Source of the DNA: Simmondsia chinensis
Lineage: Eukaryota > Streptophyta > Magnoliopsida > Caryophyllales > Simmondsiaceae
DNA: 64,000 nucleotides
NCBI GenBank assembly: GCA_018398585.1
Contig: JAGTTD010000013.1
Coordinates: 30,769,131-30,833,130, forward strand
Direction of reading: 5' to 3'
Below are positions 1 through 11,358 of the stretch, piece by piece; within the stretch, counting starts at the first letter, position 1, and every line of letters starts with the position of its first letter. The notes beneath the pieces were generated by a model. That model worked only from the letters and a program-made list of their open reading frames with translations. It ran no database searches and was not told the origin of the DNA. Position numbers and translations under genes: made by a program.

Positions 1-1
1 G

Positions 2-397
2 GCAGGTGCTATATCCTGGAAGTCAACTAAGCAATCTTGTATTGCCAAATCTACCATGGAATCAGAATTTATTGCTCTTGAGTTGTCAGGACATGAAGCA
101 GAATGGTTGAGAACCTTACTTGCAGACGTGCCATTGTGGGGGCATCCAGCTCCATCAGTTGCATTGCATTGTGACAGTCAGGCAGCCATTGCAGTTGCAA
201 AGAACAAAATGTATAATGGCAAGAGGAGACACATTCGTCTCAAACATAAAATTGTAAAAGATCTTTTAGAAAGTGGGGTGATATCACTAGACTATGTGAG
301 GTCAGAAAAGAACCTCGCGGATCCATTAACGAAAGGCCTTTGTCGAAAAATTGTATTAGAAACATCGAGGGGGATGGGATTAAAGTCTGTAATGTGA
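2..397 (+). CDS. Copia retrotransposon polyprotein, C-terminal RNase H part (runs in from left edge)
   Basis: The reading frame is open from base 2 and ends at a stop at 395-397, so the true start lies outside the window. The protein carries the RNase H end of Ty1/Copia Pol: SWKSTKQ, KSTMESEFIAL (catalytic Glu region), HCDSQAAIAVAKN (catalytic Asp) and a terminal ADPLTKGL block. It removes the RNA strand during reverse transcription. No break is seen in the visible 131 codons. A non-coding stretch and then an LTR follow downstream, as expected for the 3' end of a Copia element on the + strand. Confidence 0.9.
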   Translation, partial: AGAISWKSTKQSCIAKSTMESEFIALELSGHEAEWLRTLLADVPLWGHPAPSVALHCDSQAAIAVAKNKMYNGKRRHIRLKHKIVKDLLESGVISLDYVRSEKNLADPLTKGLCRKIVLETSRGMGLKSVM

Positions 398-517
398 ATT
401 GACTGTGATGTATCTCGACCTGGTTTATACAGGTTCAATGAGTAAGTTATAGTTCAATTCGAATGTACACTGTAATAAATTATTGTCCCTCCCCATGATG
501 TTGACAGTGTTGGGCAA

Positions 518-663
518 TCCATAGCCATTGTTTGGTGGTGTGAGCTGAGTCACACTTGATGGAACCCAGTAATTGTTACTAAGGTGATAAGGTTGAGTCT
601 TGGCTCTTAATGGACCCATAGCCATTATTGGTGGTGCGAAGTAACACGCACTTGATGGGATCC
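518..663 (+). repeat. Two imperfect direct repeats in the 3' non-coding part of the Copia element
   Basis: A unit of about 50 bp at 518-567 recurs at 615-663. Both contain ATAGCCATT, a GGTGGTG block and CACTTGATGG. They lie between the Pol stop and the 3' LTR, a region that normally codes for nothing. The rest of 398-995 shows no gene. Confidence 0.7.
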
Positions 664-995
664 AAATATGTAGGTGTGGGGGTGTGGCCGCTCCCTATGA
701 AGGTTAGAGACTTGCCTTCTAGAGCACCTATGAGAATCCAGGATGGACGCATGGCCGATAAAGGCGTCAAACTGCGGGATTTGCTAAGATATTTTGAGCT
801 TGGTGTGTGCTCAGGTGAAAGACTATACAACCTCTTGTCAAGTTCAAAACGAAAGTTACCTAACAAGCTGTTGGTCTTAAACTTGTGATTTACTAGGTGT
901 CGATTCAAGTCGCGAGACATTGACATTGAAAACTAAGCTTGTCCTGTTGCCCAAACTAATATCCTTATTTTAGCTTTGTGACATTTGTGGGGGAC

Positions 996-2050
996 TGTTG
1001 GAAATGTAACTAAGCTAAAACCCCACTTCCCACATGGATAATTTAGTGAAGGAAGGGGTAGTTTATATATGACCATGTAACAAAGAGTACTTGAACTAAG
1101 TAATGGGTGTGAGAATGGTGGGAACCACACGCGGGCGCGCCGCTCGCCCTCCCGCCGCGCCGTGCTGTGCTCGGGCAAAGGTGTGGGTGTGGGTGTGGTT
1201 GTCCTTTTTAATTACGAGTATTTTTATTTTATCGGAAATATATTTTTTGGTCGGCCATCAATTCACCTTGTAAAGCCGCAGCCATTTCTCCCATTACTAC
1301 TTAGGGGAGCACGCCTTCAATACTAAAAATTGGACTACCTTCATTGCTGATTTTCCCAAGGGTCGCATCCCTTTGCAGCCAACCGTTGGGAGGTCATAGC
1401 TGCTCCCAAATAGCCACCATTATGCCTATAAATACCATCTCTTAGCAGCTATCTTTAGCATCCAAAATTTCAGAACAAGTTCTCCTCCTTCTCCGAAGCT
1501 CTCTTCTTCCTTCTTCTTCAAAACACTTTCTAAGTCTGGGCAAAATCTCTTAGCATCCCACCCGACTTCTAACGAGTGCACGTTAAAGGTCGGATCGCAT
1601 TAACCCTGGAGGACGGCCACCGGTTGAACTGTATGCACCCTAGCAGCGACGAAATCGTCTTTTAGGGCAGTGGCCTATACCACGGCGCGGTTGCTCGCTT
1701 GTAAGATCTTTCCTCACTTAATCAGTTAATCATTTCATTACTGTGATTGATTGGTTACTGTCTTACTCATTGTTTTTAAACTAACAGCAAGTATTAACCG
1801 GACACTTATTCCCGCCCCAATAGGTACAAACGCATATCCGTATCCACCTCATACCCATTCTAATGTAGGTACCAAATGATTATCTATATCTAGCTATATT
1901 AATTGTTTTTAGTATTTAGAATTCAGTTGTACTTTATTATAATGTTAGATCGGGTCCATACCAGGCCTAGCATAGAAAACTGAGTATATGGAACAACTCA
2001 AGTTTAGTCCAAGACCGAGCATATAGAACTCAAGTTCTATACCTCCAACA
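996..2050 (+). repeat. 3' LTR of the left-edge Copia element
   Basis: Begins TGTTGG directly after a purine-rich GTGGGGGAC tract (polypurine tract) and ends CCAACA, giving 6-bp inverted ends. A TATA-like CCTATAAATACC lies near 1424, in the expected U3/R area. The length of about 1055 bp suits large Copia LTRs. The partner LTR is outside the window, so the right boundary rests only on the TG...CA ends. No target duplication can be tested. Confidence 0.65.
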
Positions 2051-2083
2051 GGTCTAGCATAGATGACGTTAAGGTTGGATCGG

Positions 2084-2990
2084 AGTCCATACCGAAAAGG
2101 GAGTGTTTTAGATATTTGACTTCCATGGTAAAGAAGGACGGCGAAGTTAACGAGGATGTTAATAATCGTATTAAATTAGGCTAGCATAAATAGAGGTTGG
2201 CCTCTGCAGTACTTGCGCTAGAAAGTTCAAGTTAAAATTAAAGGGAAAATATTATAAGACGATAGTAAGATCAGCTATAGCATATGGTGTGGAGTGTTGG
2301 CCAATGAAACAACATCATACAGAAGCTGAAGATGGCAGAGATGAGGATGTTGCGGTAGATGTGCAGACACATAAGGAAGGATAGGATCAGAAATGCCGTC
2401 ATAAGAAGCAAATTGGGCCTAGCTCTGATCGAGGATAAATTGAAAGAGCAACATTTTGCGGTGGTTTGGGCATGTTAGGAGGAGACTCACCACTGCCCCT
2501 GTCAGGAGATGCAAAGAACTCCATCAGGAGGAGAGAGAGAGAGGCAGGCCAAATAAGATATGGATGGAGACGATCAGACACAACCTCACCCACCTAAATC
2601 TACATGAGAAGATAGCATTAGATAAAGCTCAATGGAGGGCTAACTAGGGGTAGCCGATATAATGGTTTAGAATTAAAGAGCATGATTTAGATAACACTAA
2701 TGTCCCTAGGTTTACATGTCTGCCTGTTTGATGTACTTGATATGGCGATGATTTGTTTTAATGCCTTTTCCTGCTTTTTACTTTTTATATACTTGCTCTA
2801 TGCCATTGTTTTTATGCTCTTATGCTCTTAAGCCTAGATGCTTTTATGCTTCTCGGGTCGAGGGTTCCTGAAACACAACCTTCCTTCAGGATAGCACTCT
2901 AAAGAGGTAAGGGTGCGTACATTCTTCCCCCCGCCAACAAAAAAAACAAGACCCTGCATACACGGAAACTCTTGAGGCATTGAGTTTTTT
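2084..2990 (+). mobile_element. RTE-clade LINE, decayed 5'-truncated copy
   Basis: Broken reading frames match the end of the RTE reverse transcriptase as seen in the better copies at 34016 and 52548: a GS/TSM...NGEV-like start, a Cys/His-rich RMLR..CxHxRKDRIRN block, then WFGHVRRR and [11 protein letters not shown] (2456-2647 is the longest open piece). The 3' UTR follows, ending in the family tail: GTAAGGGTGCGTACAT, GACCCTGC, GAGGCATTGAG and a GTT-rich terminus near 2990. Many stops and frameshifts mark it as old. Confidence 0.75.
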
Positions 2991-3049
2991 GTTCTTGTTG
3001 TTGTATAATATTGGATTTACAAAATTGAGTAATTAAGTTATTTACATAT

Positions 3050-3250
3050 CTTTTTCAATAAGTTGATATATTCTTATTCAAAAATGTAAAAGTAGAACTT
3101 AATTCTGATAATATATATCTTCATTAAAATTTGATTTTCTTTTCCAAAATTGCTAACACGACAAAGGATTTCAGCAATATATTAGGTAACTCACGTAAAA
3201 ACTAGGTTAAATTTTTTTAGTAGTTCATTGAGTTTTTGCCGAAAATATTA

Positions 3251-3288
<38 letters not shown>

Positions 3289-3435
3289 TTATCCATGTAT
3301 TACATAAGTATTTTTGTACAAAATTGGACATATACTTACAAAAATTTATCGATTTTGATACAAGTATCTAAATGATAAAATATTTTAACTTTATGATGTC
3401 AGGTATGCAATAATAGGATATTTAAGTAATTATTT
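3050..3435. mobile_element. Long-inverted-repeat MITE, family A, right-hand fragment
   Basis: AT-rich sequence matching the inner and right part of the family whose best copy is at 22408-22988. It includes the CTTCATTAAAATTTGATTTT and TTGCTAACACGAC segments and a terminal block with GTATCTAAATGATAAAAT. The left half is missing. A TA microsatellite lies at about 3255-3284. Confidence 0.5.
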
Positions 3436-3447
3436 TCCAAATTCTTT

Positions 3448-4200
3448 TGAAAAATTATTACTTGAGTATTTTGATATTTGATCATTTGTCACTTATGTAC
3501 CCTAACGTGTCAAATATATACAATATGATACCTTAAGATTTAAACATTTTATCATCTAGCTAGTATGGTAAAGTTCTAAATTTCTATCAATCGAGTACTT
3601 TTTGGTTGAAATTTAATATTTTTTTTATTGAAAAATGCTAAAATGCAACACAATTTCAATAATATATTGGCATTCTCAATAGAATTTGACGATTTGTTGC
3701 CAAAAAATGCTAAGATGTCACAGGACTTCAATAATATTAAGTAGCTCACAACAATATTTGGTGAAAATTTTATAGTAATCTGTTAAACTTTTGCTAAAAA
3801 CATCATAATGAATTATATATATAATTTAGTATGTACTATATCAACATGTTATATGTATAATTAGTCAGCTTCTTATAAAAATTCACAAAATCCCGACACA
3901 TGGTGCCTAAGTAATAAAACATTTAAACCTCAAGATATCTTTTTTTCCGATAATTAGCGATAAAAAATCACAATACATAACAGGCTACTCGAATAAACGA
4001 GGCCTAAAAAAGCCCGAAAGAATTCAGAAGAAAGAATTGCAAAACAAAAAACACCCAAAAAAAAGAGAGCAAGGCAAAAACAATAAACACGCCAAAAACA
4101 GGCACTACAAGACGTGTCAGCGTTGTTAAAAAAACCTCAATGTATCTAATTAAATATATTAAAATATCAAGGTATTTAAGCGATAAATACTCAAATCTCG
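3448..4200. mobile_element. Long-inverted-repeat MITE, family A, interrupted copy
   Basis: The left arm starts near AAATTATTACTTGAGTATTTTG. The right arm ends in ATCAAGGTATTTAAGCGATA (about 4168-4187) followed by AATACTC. The two arms are imperfect reverse complements. A foreign piece at 3941-4131 splits the right arm. The short CAA-rich stretch after it (4202-4229, ending AATCCAGTGC) looks like a tiny reverse-strand RTE/SINE tail. Confidence 0.55.
3941..4131 (-). mobile_element. Short L1-type LINE 3' end nested in a MITE
   Basis: The insert has a T-rich left end, which is a poly(A) tail on the - strand, and is flanked by 16-bp copies of AAACCTCANNNTATCT (3925-3940 and 4132-4147, two mismatches). 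The MITE arm is continuous once the insert is removed. The inner end, TCGCTAATTATCGG followed by A on the - strand, resembles the pieces at 58733 and 38105. No coding remains. Confidence 0.5.
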
Positions 4201-4289
4201 GATACAACAACAACAACAAATCCAGTGCAACATTTTAGGTTAATCAAGTGGGCTCATTTGAGTTTTAGGTCAGTAGAGTTAATATAGAA

Positions 4290-4484
4290 TTTCGAAGTTA
4301 AGCGTACTTGGGCGAGAGTAGGATCAAGATGGGTGACCTCCTGGGAAGTCCTCACCCTCAGGTTAAGGGCACTCGGAAACAACCTCTTTTCAGGTTAATA
4401 CTCTGAAGGAGGAAAGCTGCATACATCCGTCCCCCTCAGACCCTGCGCAGGCGAGAACCCTTAAGGCACTGGGTATGTTTCTTT
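4290..4484 (+). mobile_element. 5S rRNA-derived SINE, 5'-truncated, with 16-bp target duplication
   Basis: Starts inside the 5S-like head (CGAAGTTAAGCGTACTTGGG, then GATGGGTGACCTCCTGGGAA) and continues into the tail shared with the RTE LINE (GGAAACAACCTC, CTGCATACATCC, CAGACCCTGC, GGCACTGGGTATGTT). It is flanked by perfect 16-bp duplications TAGAGTTAATATAGAA at 4274-4289 and 4485-4500. Start inside the head plus a long duplication is the signature of LINE-driven insertion with incomplete copying. Confidence 0.88.
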
Positions 4485-4500
4485 TAGAGTTAATATAGAA

Positions 4501-5095
4501 CTGCAATTCATCACCCCCACTTTACAGAATTGGAAAATATAATTTTCAATTAAAATCTAATTCCATAAAATTAGATATAAAATTGTAATTTTAATTTCAG
4601 CAAATAAATAAAACAACAGAATTAAAATTTTAGATCTTAATTTCAACCTCAATCCCAATTTTGACCTCTAATTCAGTGTTTTAAACACAGTTTAAGTGAT
4701 AAATTCCCAAATTCTTTTATCATTGTTCATCCACTAAAATAGGCATACATATGTGGATAAGGTAAGACCTCAAAAAAAAAAAAAAAAAAAAAAAAAAGAA
4801 AAGATAGATAAGTTGTCTATTTTCAGTGGATAATGTCAATCATTGTATTCAAATCCATCTCAACCGCTCGATCTCTCAAATCTCTCGATTCTGCGCTCGC
4901 CACGTCATCCCTTTACTTTTGCCACGTCAACACTTCGTAATTTCATCGGATTCGGATCCACTACGTACGAATCTAAATCCAGTTCGTCAGAGATCGCACC
5001 GTATAATTTACGCAGTAGCTGGACCCGTACAAGCGAGAATAGGCAATTATCTTCTTCAAAATACTAAAATAAAATATATTTAATTATATCATAGA
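4501..5095. other. AT-rich spacer with poly(A) run, no gene seen
   Basis: No supported coding sequence. A 26-base A run sits at 4772-4797. The short open frames at 4826-5083 overlap one another and match nothing recognised. The sequence directly left of 5096 is the insertion site of the Copia element. Confidence 0.5.
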
Positions 5096-5441
5096 TGTAA
5101 AAACTTGACAAACAAATAAACAATAATGAATACTAAGAAGAGGAGAAAAATTTGAATAATTTCATTGAAAATAATCTAGCCTATTTATAAGTACATCAAA
5201 GAAGATGAAAGGATGCAAAGAATCATGGGCTAATTACACTAGAAAATAACATTAAAAGTAAAAATTAAAAACAAAATTGAAGAGTCCATTGATGGGGGAG
5301 GGTTCCGGTTACACCATTCAAAAGAGAAGAGAAAATGCCTATTAACTACCCTAAATTTAATTCTAGATCTAAATTAAATTCAAAGTATTTACATTAAAAA
5401 TAAATACAAAATACACATGTATATGTAGTATATTTTCAACA
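5096..5441 (-). repeat. 3' LTR of the 5.2-kb Copia element
   Basis: 346 bp, TGTTGAAAAT...TTTTTACA on the - strand. It contains a TATA-like CCTATTTATAAG (+ strand reading) and follows the polypurine tract directly. Pairs with 9954-10300. Confidence 0.93.
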
Positions 5442-5450
5442 CTCCCCCTC
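5442..5450 (-). promoter_or_regulatory. Polypurine tract
   Basis: CTCCCCCTC on the + strand (GAGGGGGAG on the coding strand), directly next to the 3' LTR. It primes plus-strand DNA synthesis and overlaps the last gag-pol codons. Confidence 0.85.
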
Positions 5451-8400
5451 AAGTTGGAGCATGCAAGTTGACAATGCCCAACTTGTGAAGAAAGATTGAA
5501 AACGAGGATAACCCGAGTGCTTTTGTAAACATATCCGCCACTTGACCCGAAGACCGAACAAAAGATGTGGAAATTTCCTTTGCTAACAACTTCCCTCGAA
5601 CGAAGTGGCAATCAATTTCTATGTGTTTCGTTCTCTCGTGAAACACAGGATTGGAGGCAATATGAAGTGCTGCCTGATTATCACAAAACAAGATGGCAGG
5701 CTGATCAGTGCCAACTTGCAAATCACGAAGTATGCACCTCAACCACACTAACTCACTAGTAACTGTAGCCATGGCCCTATACTCTGTTTCAGTGGAAGAA
5801 CAAGAAACGACGGATTGTTTCTTAGAACGCCACGAGATAGGAGAATTCCCCAAAAATGTAACAAAACCTATAGTGGAACGTCTAGAAGTCAGGCAACCTG
5901 CCCAGTCAGCATCACAATAAGCATGAAGAGACAAGTCACATGCACGTGGTAGAAAAATACCCTGACCTGGTGTCCCTTTAATGTAGCGAAGGACACGATA
6001 AGCGCCTTCTAAATGTGGTTCCCGCGGATCATGCATAAATTGACTAAGAATTTTAACGGCATAACATATGTCAGGACGAGTGATGGTCAGGTAGAGAAGT
6101 CTTCCCACTATTCGACAATACTGTCCCGGATCTTCTACACGATCCCCTTCCCCATCAGCTAGTCGATGGTTTTGGACTATAGGGGTGGAAGCAGGCTTAG
6201 CTCCTAAAAGACCGGTTTCACTTAAAATGTCAAGCGCATATTTTCTTTGATATAAAACAATTTCATCCTTCGTGCGTGCAACTTCTATTCCAAGAAAATA
6301 TTTAACTGAGCCTAAGTTCTTAATCCCAAACTACTTATCAAGTGAAGCCTTGACCTCCTCTATGTGACTTAGGTTATTTCCAGTTACGATCACACTATTA
6401 ACATATACCAGTATACTAGTAAAAACTGACTCATGAGTATATGTAAACAAAGAATAATCTGACTTTGACTACACGAAACCCATGCCAACCAAAAGGGAAA
6501 CAAACTTCTGGTTCCAGTTACGAGAAGCCTGTTTAAGTCCGTAAAGAGACTTACGCAAACGACGAACTTTACCCTTATGTTGCTTCTCAATCCCTTGAGG
6601 AAATTTCATATAAACTTCTTCATCTAAGTCACCATGCAAGAAGGCATTATTAACATCCAACTGATGCACAATCCAATCCCTAGCGGCTGCAACTGCAGGA
6701 ACACATCTAACTGTGACAAGTTTAGCGACAGGGGCAAAAGTGTCATGATAATCGATACCTTCAATCTGAGTGTATCCTTTGGCAACCAAATGTGCCTTGT
6801 AGCTCTCAATGGTACCGTCCGACTTATATTTTATTTTGTAGACCCACTTGGAGTCTATGGCTCGTTTCCCGGGCGGTAATTCTTCCAATGTCCACTTCCT
6901 ATTCTGTTCAAGTGCTGAAATTTCTTTCTCCATTGTATCTCTCCAATGTTTATGACCTATAGCTTGAGAAAAATGTCGTGGCTCATCACCCGAAGTGATG
7001 GCTTTAAGCAAAGACGAGTGAGAGTAAGAAAATCGTGCATTAGACACAAAATTTGACAAGGGATAAACCATACCTGAGTCAACTGAAGGAGCGGTAGCAC
7101 GAGAATGGGCTATAGAAGAAGGAACATCCACAATAAAATCTTGATACTTAACTGGCATTGAGCGAACCCGACTTGGTCTACCCGAAGTACCCGGTGCAGC
7201 AGCACCCCGGGGTCTGTCAGACCCCTGTTCTGGTGCTGCAGCACCCGATTCTGGTGCTGCAGCACCAGTGTCTGTCGGTGGTACTGCCACCGACAGATCT
7301 GGCAGCCCCGGTGGTGGTTCGGCCACCACCGGTTCTTCCTGTACACGAGTCCTCTCGTGATCTTTATCATCCACATAACGTATTAGATCAATTTCGTTAT
7401 CATCATTTCCTTTCCCTTGCTTTTCAAGATAAGGAAACTTTTTCTCATAAAAAATGATATCACGTGAAACCAATATTTTCTTGTTGTCTAAATCAAAAAC
7501 CTTGTACCCTTTCTTCCCATGTGGATACCCGATGAAAATACACTTATTTGCACGATAACCGAATTTATCCTTGCTACGATCTTTATGATGAACATAGCAT
7601 AAGGAACCAAAAACACGTAAATGACCAAAAGAAGGAGCTTTTCCGAGTAGTACCTCATAAGGAGTCCGATTCCCTAGACGTTGTGTGGGCATGAGATTGA
7701 TCAAGTAGGCTGCTGTGAGGACACACTCTCCCAAAAAATGGATAGGAAGACCTGCTTCAAAACGAAGTGCTCGAGCCACCTCAAGGAGGTGCCTATGTTT
7801 CCTTTCAACTACCCCATTCTGTTGAGGAGTATCACTGCACGAGTTTTGTACTTGGATTCCTTGTCTTGCATAAAAATCGAGCAAAGGACCAAAAAGGAAT
7901 TCGGCACCATTATCACTCCTTACTTGTTTCACACACTTGTTGTACTGAGTTTGTACAACTTGGCAAAAATTCATTAATATTCTATGAGATTGCGACTTAT
8001 CTCTCATCAAATAAACCCATGTGCATCTGCTATAATTATCAACTATGGTGAGGAAAAAACGAGCACCAGTCATGGACACGGTACGGTACGGACCCCAAAT
8101 GTCACAATGAATTAACTCAAAACATCTTGTAGTTTTGCTAACAGAAACAGGAAAAGGTAAACGAGTTTGTTTTGCCCGATGGCAAGAATCACAAATTGCA
8201 TCAGTAGAAGTACCAAAATCCAAATTCAAAAAATTCGACAATTTATTAAATGGGACATGCCCCATTCTTCGATGCCAAATCAAATACTCTTCTTCCGAAC
8301 TCCTCACGTGTGTAACCTTGGGAGCAACCGGTCCCTCCAAAATGTATAGCCCATCTCGCTGTCTACCCACTCCAATCAGCTTCCTCGATAGTAGGTCCTG

Positions 8401-9813
8401 TATCACACAAAAGTTTGAATAAAATGTCAATGCACAATTCCTATCTCTAGTCAACTTGCTAACTGAAAGAAGATTGCACTGGAATCCGGGAATACACAAA
8501 ACATTATCGAGCGTGAGACCGCTAGAAATGGTGGCACGCCCTACATGGGAGACTGACAATGAATTCCCATTCGGAAGTCTGACTGGCTTGATTTTAGTGT
8601 TAACTTGGACATTATCTAACACAAAATCTGAGCAAACCATGTGGTCGGAAGCACCCGTATCAATAATCCAAACGGTATTAAACAAAACCTGACCTGACAT
8701 GTTAACACAAGGTGAACTTTCCTCGGCACTGAGTAAAGACAACAACTGCTGATATTGAGATGCCGGCAACCCAACAACGGGGCTGTCGTTCGGCTGTGAT
8801 GGCGCGCCACTAGTCGCTACCGGCAGCAGTAGCGGCTGCTGGTGGTGTGCTGTCAACTGCGCAGCAGCTACAGTGGCTGCTGCTGCTCGGTTTTGTCCAC
8901 GATTCTTCCATCCAGTCGGATATCCTATGAGCTCGAAGCAACGTTCTTTAGTGTGTCCCTGTCTTTTGCAATGAGAATAAGAAAACCGATTATTCCGCCT
9001 AGTGGTTTGCCCGTTAGAATTGGGCAAATCCCCACTAGTGGTACCAAAATTCCCTTTGACTACGAGAGTCGTAGCGTCCGGGACAACAATACTACCCGAA
9101 GCAACACTCTGTTGCTTCTCCTCCTGACATAAAGTGGCATATGCATTGGACACATTTGGAAGTGGTTTGGTATTCATGAGTTGAGATCTAATGGTAGAAA
9201 AGGAGGGATCTAATCCCATTAACAAATCGAGCAACCTCTCCATGTCCCTTATGGCCGCAAAAGCTTGTCCCGAACCACAAGTACATGGGGGAATTGCTAC
9301 AAGTGTGTAAAGCTCGTCCCACAAGGACCTTAGTTTAGTGAAATAGTCAAACATTGACATATTATCTTGTTTTAAGTATGAAATCTCACGCTTAATTTCA
9401 TAAACCCGTGGTACATTTTCTTGAGAAAAACGTTCATTCAAGTCTAGCCAAACATCACGCGCAGATTCAAAATACGCAATACTTGCATTGATTTCTTTCG
9501 AAACCGAATTACATAACCAAGAAGAAACCATGGAGTCACAGGCACTCCAATTTTCAAAATCCGGAGAATCTTCCTCCTGTTTCTTAATACTACCATCTAG
9601 AAAACCAATTTTACGTTTGGCCCTAAAGACCTTAAAAATAGAGCGCCTCCACGCCGGAAAATTTGGGCCAGTTAAAATATCTTGCACAAAAACAAGTCCC
9701 GGATGATCCGAGGGGTGAAGATAATAAGGTGAGTTCACATCAGGAACTCCCCCTGAAACAAGAACTGGCGCAACGGTTTGGTTAGAAACTTCACTTGAAT
9801 TTTCGTTATTCAT
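5449..9813 (-). pseudogene. Copia gag-pol, one frame with two premature stops and lost RT active site
   Basis: A single frame runs from ATG at 9813 to a stop at 5449; codons to 9897 are open but lie upstream of the likely Gag start MNNENSSEV. Domains in order: Gag; a zinc knuckle reading YSHCKRQGHTKERC, where the first Cys is Tyr; protease WIIDTGASDH; integrase HHCC and D-D-E (CDIWGP, RSDNGAEF, GVVERKHR); RT; RNase H. Stops occur at 6469-6471 (TAG in place of a Gln-like codon) and 6331-6333. The RT catalytic motif normally YVDD reads YVNS near 6381-6395, so both metal-binding Asp residues are lost. No frameshift was found. Confidence 0.9.
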
Positions 9814-9938
9814 TTTAAGATGCGTAAAATAACACAAATAAAACAAATAATATGAAAACTTCTTACAATGCTGCGCAGCAAGGAAATGGGGCGGCAACTG
9901 GAGTGAGGCAACAATATGAGCGGCAAAATTGATCTAAA

Positions 9939-9953
9939 CCCGCTCTGATACCA
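9939..9953 (-). promoter_or_regulatory. Primer binding site, initiator-Met tRNA type
   Basis: On the - strand TGGTATCAGAGCGGG directly follows the 5' LTR. It is complementary to the 3' end of plant initiator methionine tRNA, the usual Copia primer. Confidence 0.92.
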
Positions 9954-10300
9954 TGTAAAAACTTAACAAACAAATAAACAACAATGAATACTAAGAAGAG
10001 GAGGAAAACTTGACTAATTTCATTGAAAATAATCTAGCCTATTTATAAGTACATCAAAGAAGATGAAAGGATGCAAAGAATCCTAGGCTAATTACACTAG
10101 GAAATAACATTGAAAGCAAAAATTAAAAACAAAATTGAAGAGCCCATTGATGGGGGAAGGTGCCGATTACACCATTCAAAAGAGAAGAGAAAATGCCCTA
10201 TTAACTACCCTAAATTTAATTCTAGATCTAAATTAAATTCAAAGTATTTATATTAAAAACAAATACAAAATACACATGTATACGTAGTATATTTTCAACA
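9954..10300 (-). repeat. 5' LTR of the 5.2-kb Copia element
   Basis: 347 bp, about 95% identical by eye to 5096-5441, with one single-base indel. It ends at the primer site. Confidence 0.93.
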
Positions 10301-10345
10301 GTGGAGTTATAAATAATTTAAAAAATGTGTGTTAATTTTGTATAC

Positions 10346-10582
10346 TAAAGGAACATACTCAGTGCCTCAAGGGCTCCCACCTACGCAGGATCGGGGAGGC
10401 GAATGTACGCAGTCTTCTCCCTTCAAGGTGTTAACATGAAGACAGGCTGTTTCCCAATACCCCCAACCTGAGGGTGAAGACTTTCCAGAAGGTCACTCAT
10501 CTTGGTACTACTTTCGTCCAGGCACGCTTAACTTCGGAGTTGTAATGAGATCCGGTGACGACGTGTTGGTGCCCTCTTTGGT
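10346..10582 (-). mobile_element. 5S rRNA-derived SINE, full length
   Basis: Read on the - strand it starts AACCAAAGAGGGCACCAACA, passes through the 5S-like segment (ACTCCGAAGTTAAGCGTGCC, then GATGAGTGACC) and ends in the RTE-shared tail (GACTGCGTACATTC, GGCACTGAGTATGTT). Perfect 16-bp target duplications TGTTAATTTTGTATAC lie at 10330-10345 and 10583-10598. About 237 bp. It lies just outside the Copia 5' LTR. Confidence 0.9.
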
Positions 10583-10774
10583 TGTTAATTTTGTATACGG
10601 GAGTATTAAAATATGCAAAGTTATTATTATTATGGTAAAAATTATTATTACTATAGCAATGATTTGACTTATTATTAATGAGAGCCGTGTAATTGTATTA
10701 TAATTATAATTTTGCCTTAATAATAGCAATTTTTCCTTAGCAACTGCATTGCCCTATATATGTATAAGGGGCTT

Positions 10775-11225
10775 TTTTCACCACCTAAACTTAGGTATTG
10801 ATCAAAAAAAAAAAAAAAACTTAGGCACAATTTTAAAAAATTATCAATATTCTGTAATTTTTTAATATTACACCTTAAATTTTTAAAATTTTTCAATATT
10901 ACAACTTAATGTAAATGATGTTAGCATCCGTTAATTTGTTGACATAAATTTTGAAGAAAAGAGAAAATAATGTTAAAATTTTTGAATTTATATTTAAAAT
11001 ACTTTAAATATTTTTTAAAATATTTTAAATATCTAAAAATTAGTAATATTTTTAAAAATAATTTTATATTTTCAAAAATAGTTTTCAAATGAAACACCGA
11101 TAAAAAAATAACAAATATTAATCACGTCACATTAAAGTATGATATTAAAAAAAATTAAAAGCTTAGATAAGATTTAAAAATTTTAAAAATCTAGGTACTT
11201 TTTGTGCAATCACACCTTAAATAAT
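10775..11225. mobile_element. MITE, family B
   Basis: Very AT-rich block with inverted ends (CACCTAAACTTAGG near 10780 and AAATCTAGGTACTTTTTGTG near 11185-11210, both with GCACAATTTTA-like inner motifs). It shares internal motifs such as ATTACACCTTAAATTTTT and CACATTAAAGTATGATATT with 36700-37125. No coding capacity. Confidence 0.4.
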
Positions 11226-11278
11226 TTTTAGTAAAAAAACTCTATATAAAATCCTAAATTTACTCCCTTCAATTATAA

Positions 11279-11283
<5 letters not shown>

Positions 11284-11326
<43 letters not shown>
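11284..11326. repeat. TA dinucleotide microsatellite
   Basis: About 42 bases of uninterrupted TA repeats between two MITEs. Confidence 0.9.
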
Positions 11327-11329
<3 letters not shown>

Positions 11330-11358
11330 CACTTTCTTTTAACATAAAAAATTATTAA

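Larger units (their letters stand above)
5096..10300 (-). mobile_element. Complete but inactive Copia LTR retrotransposon
   Basis: A 5.2-kb element on the - strand in the expected order: 5' LTR (9954-10300), tRNA-iMet-type primer site (9939-9953), one gag-pol frame (9813-5449), polypurine tract (5442-5450), 3' LTR (5096-5441). I counted about 18 differences between the LTRs, roughly 95% identity, so insertion is fairly young (order of two million years at usual plant rates; inference). The flanking pentamers ATAGA and GTGGA differ at two positions, so no clean target duplication is visible. Two stop codons and a lost RT active site make it unable to move by itself. Confidence 0.93.

Noticed and set aside
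996..2050. Left-edge LTR paired with the 5.2-kb Copia LTRs
   Set aside because: Length, sequence and orientation differ; they are different families.
4290..4484. Cassandra-type TRIM as the source of the 5S sequence
   Set aside because: No LTR pair, no primer site or polypurine tract, and long variable target duplications instead of 5 bp.
9488..9706. Open frames on the + strand inside the Copia element (7158-9706)
   Set aside because: They are antisense shadows of the gag-pol frame on the - strand, which has clear domains.
5091..10305. 5-bp target duplication of the Copia element
   Set aside because: ATAGA and GTGGA match at three of five positions only; two transitions could explain it but this is not proof.
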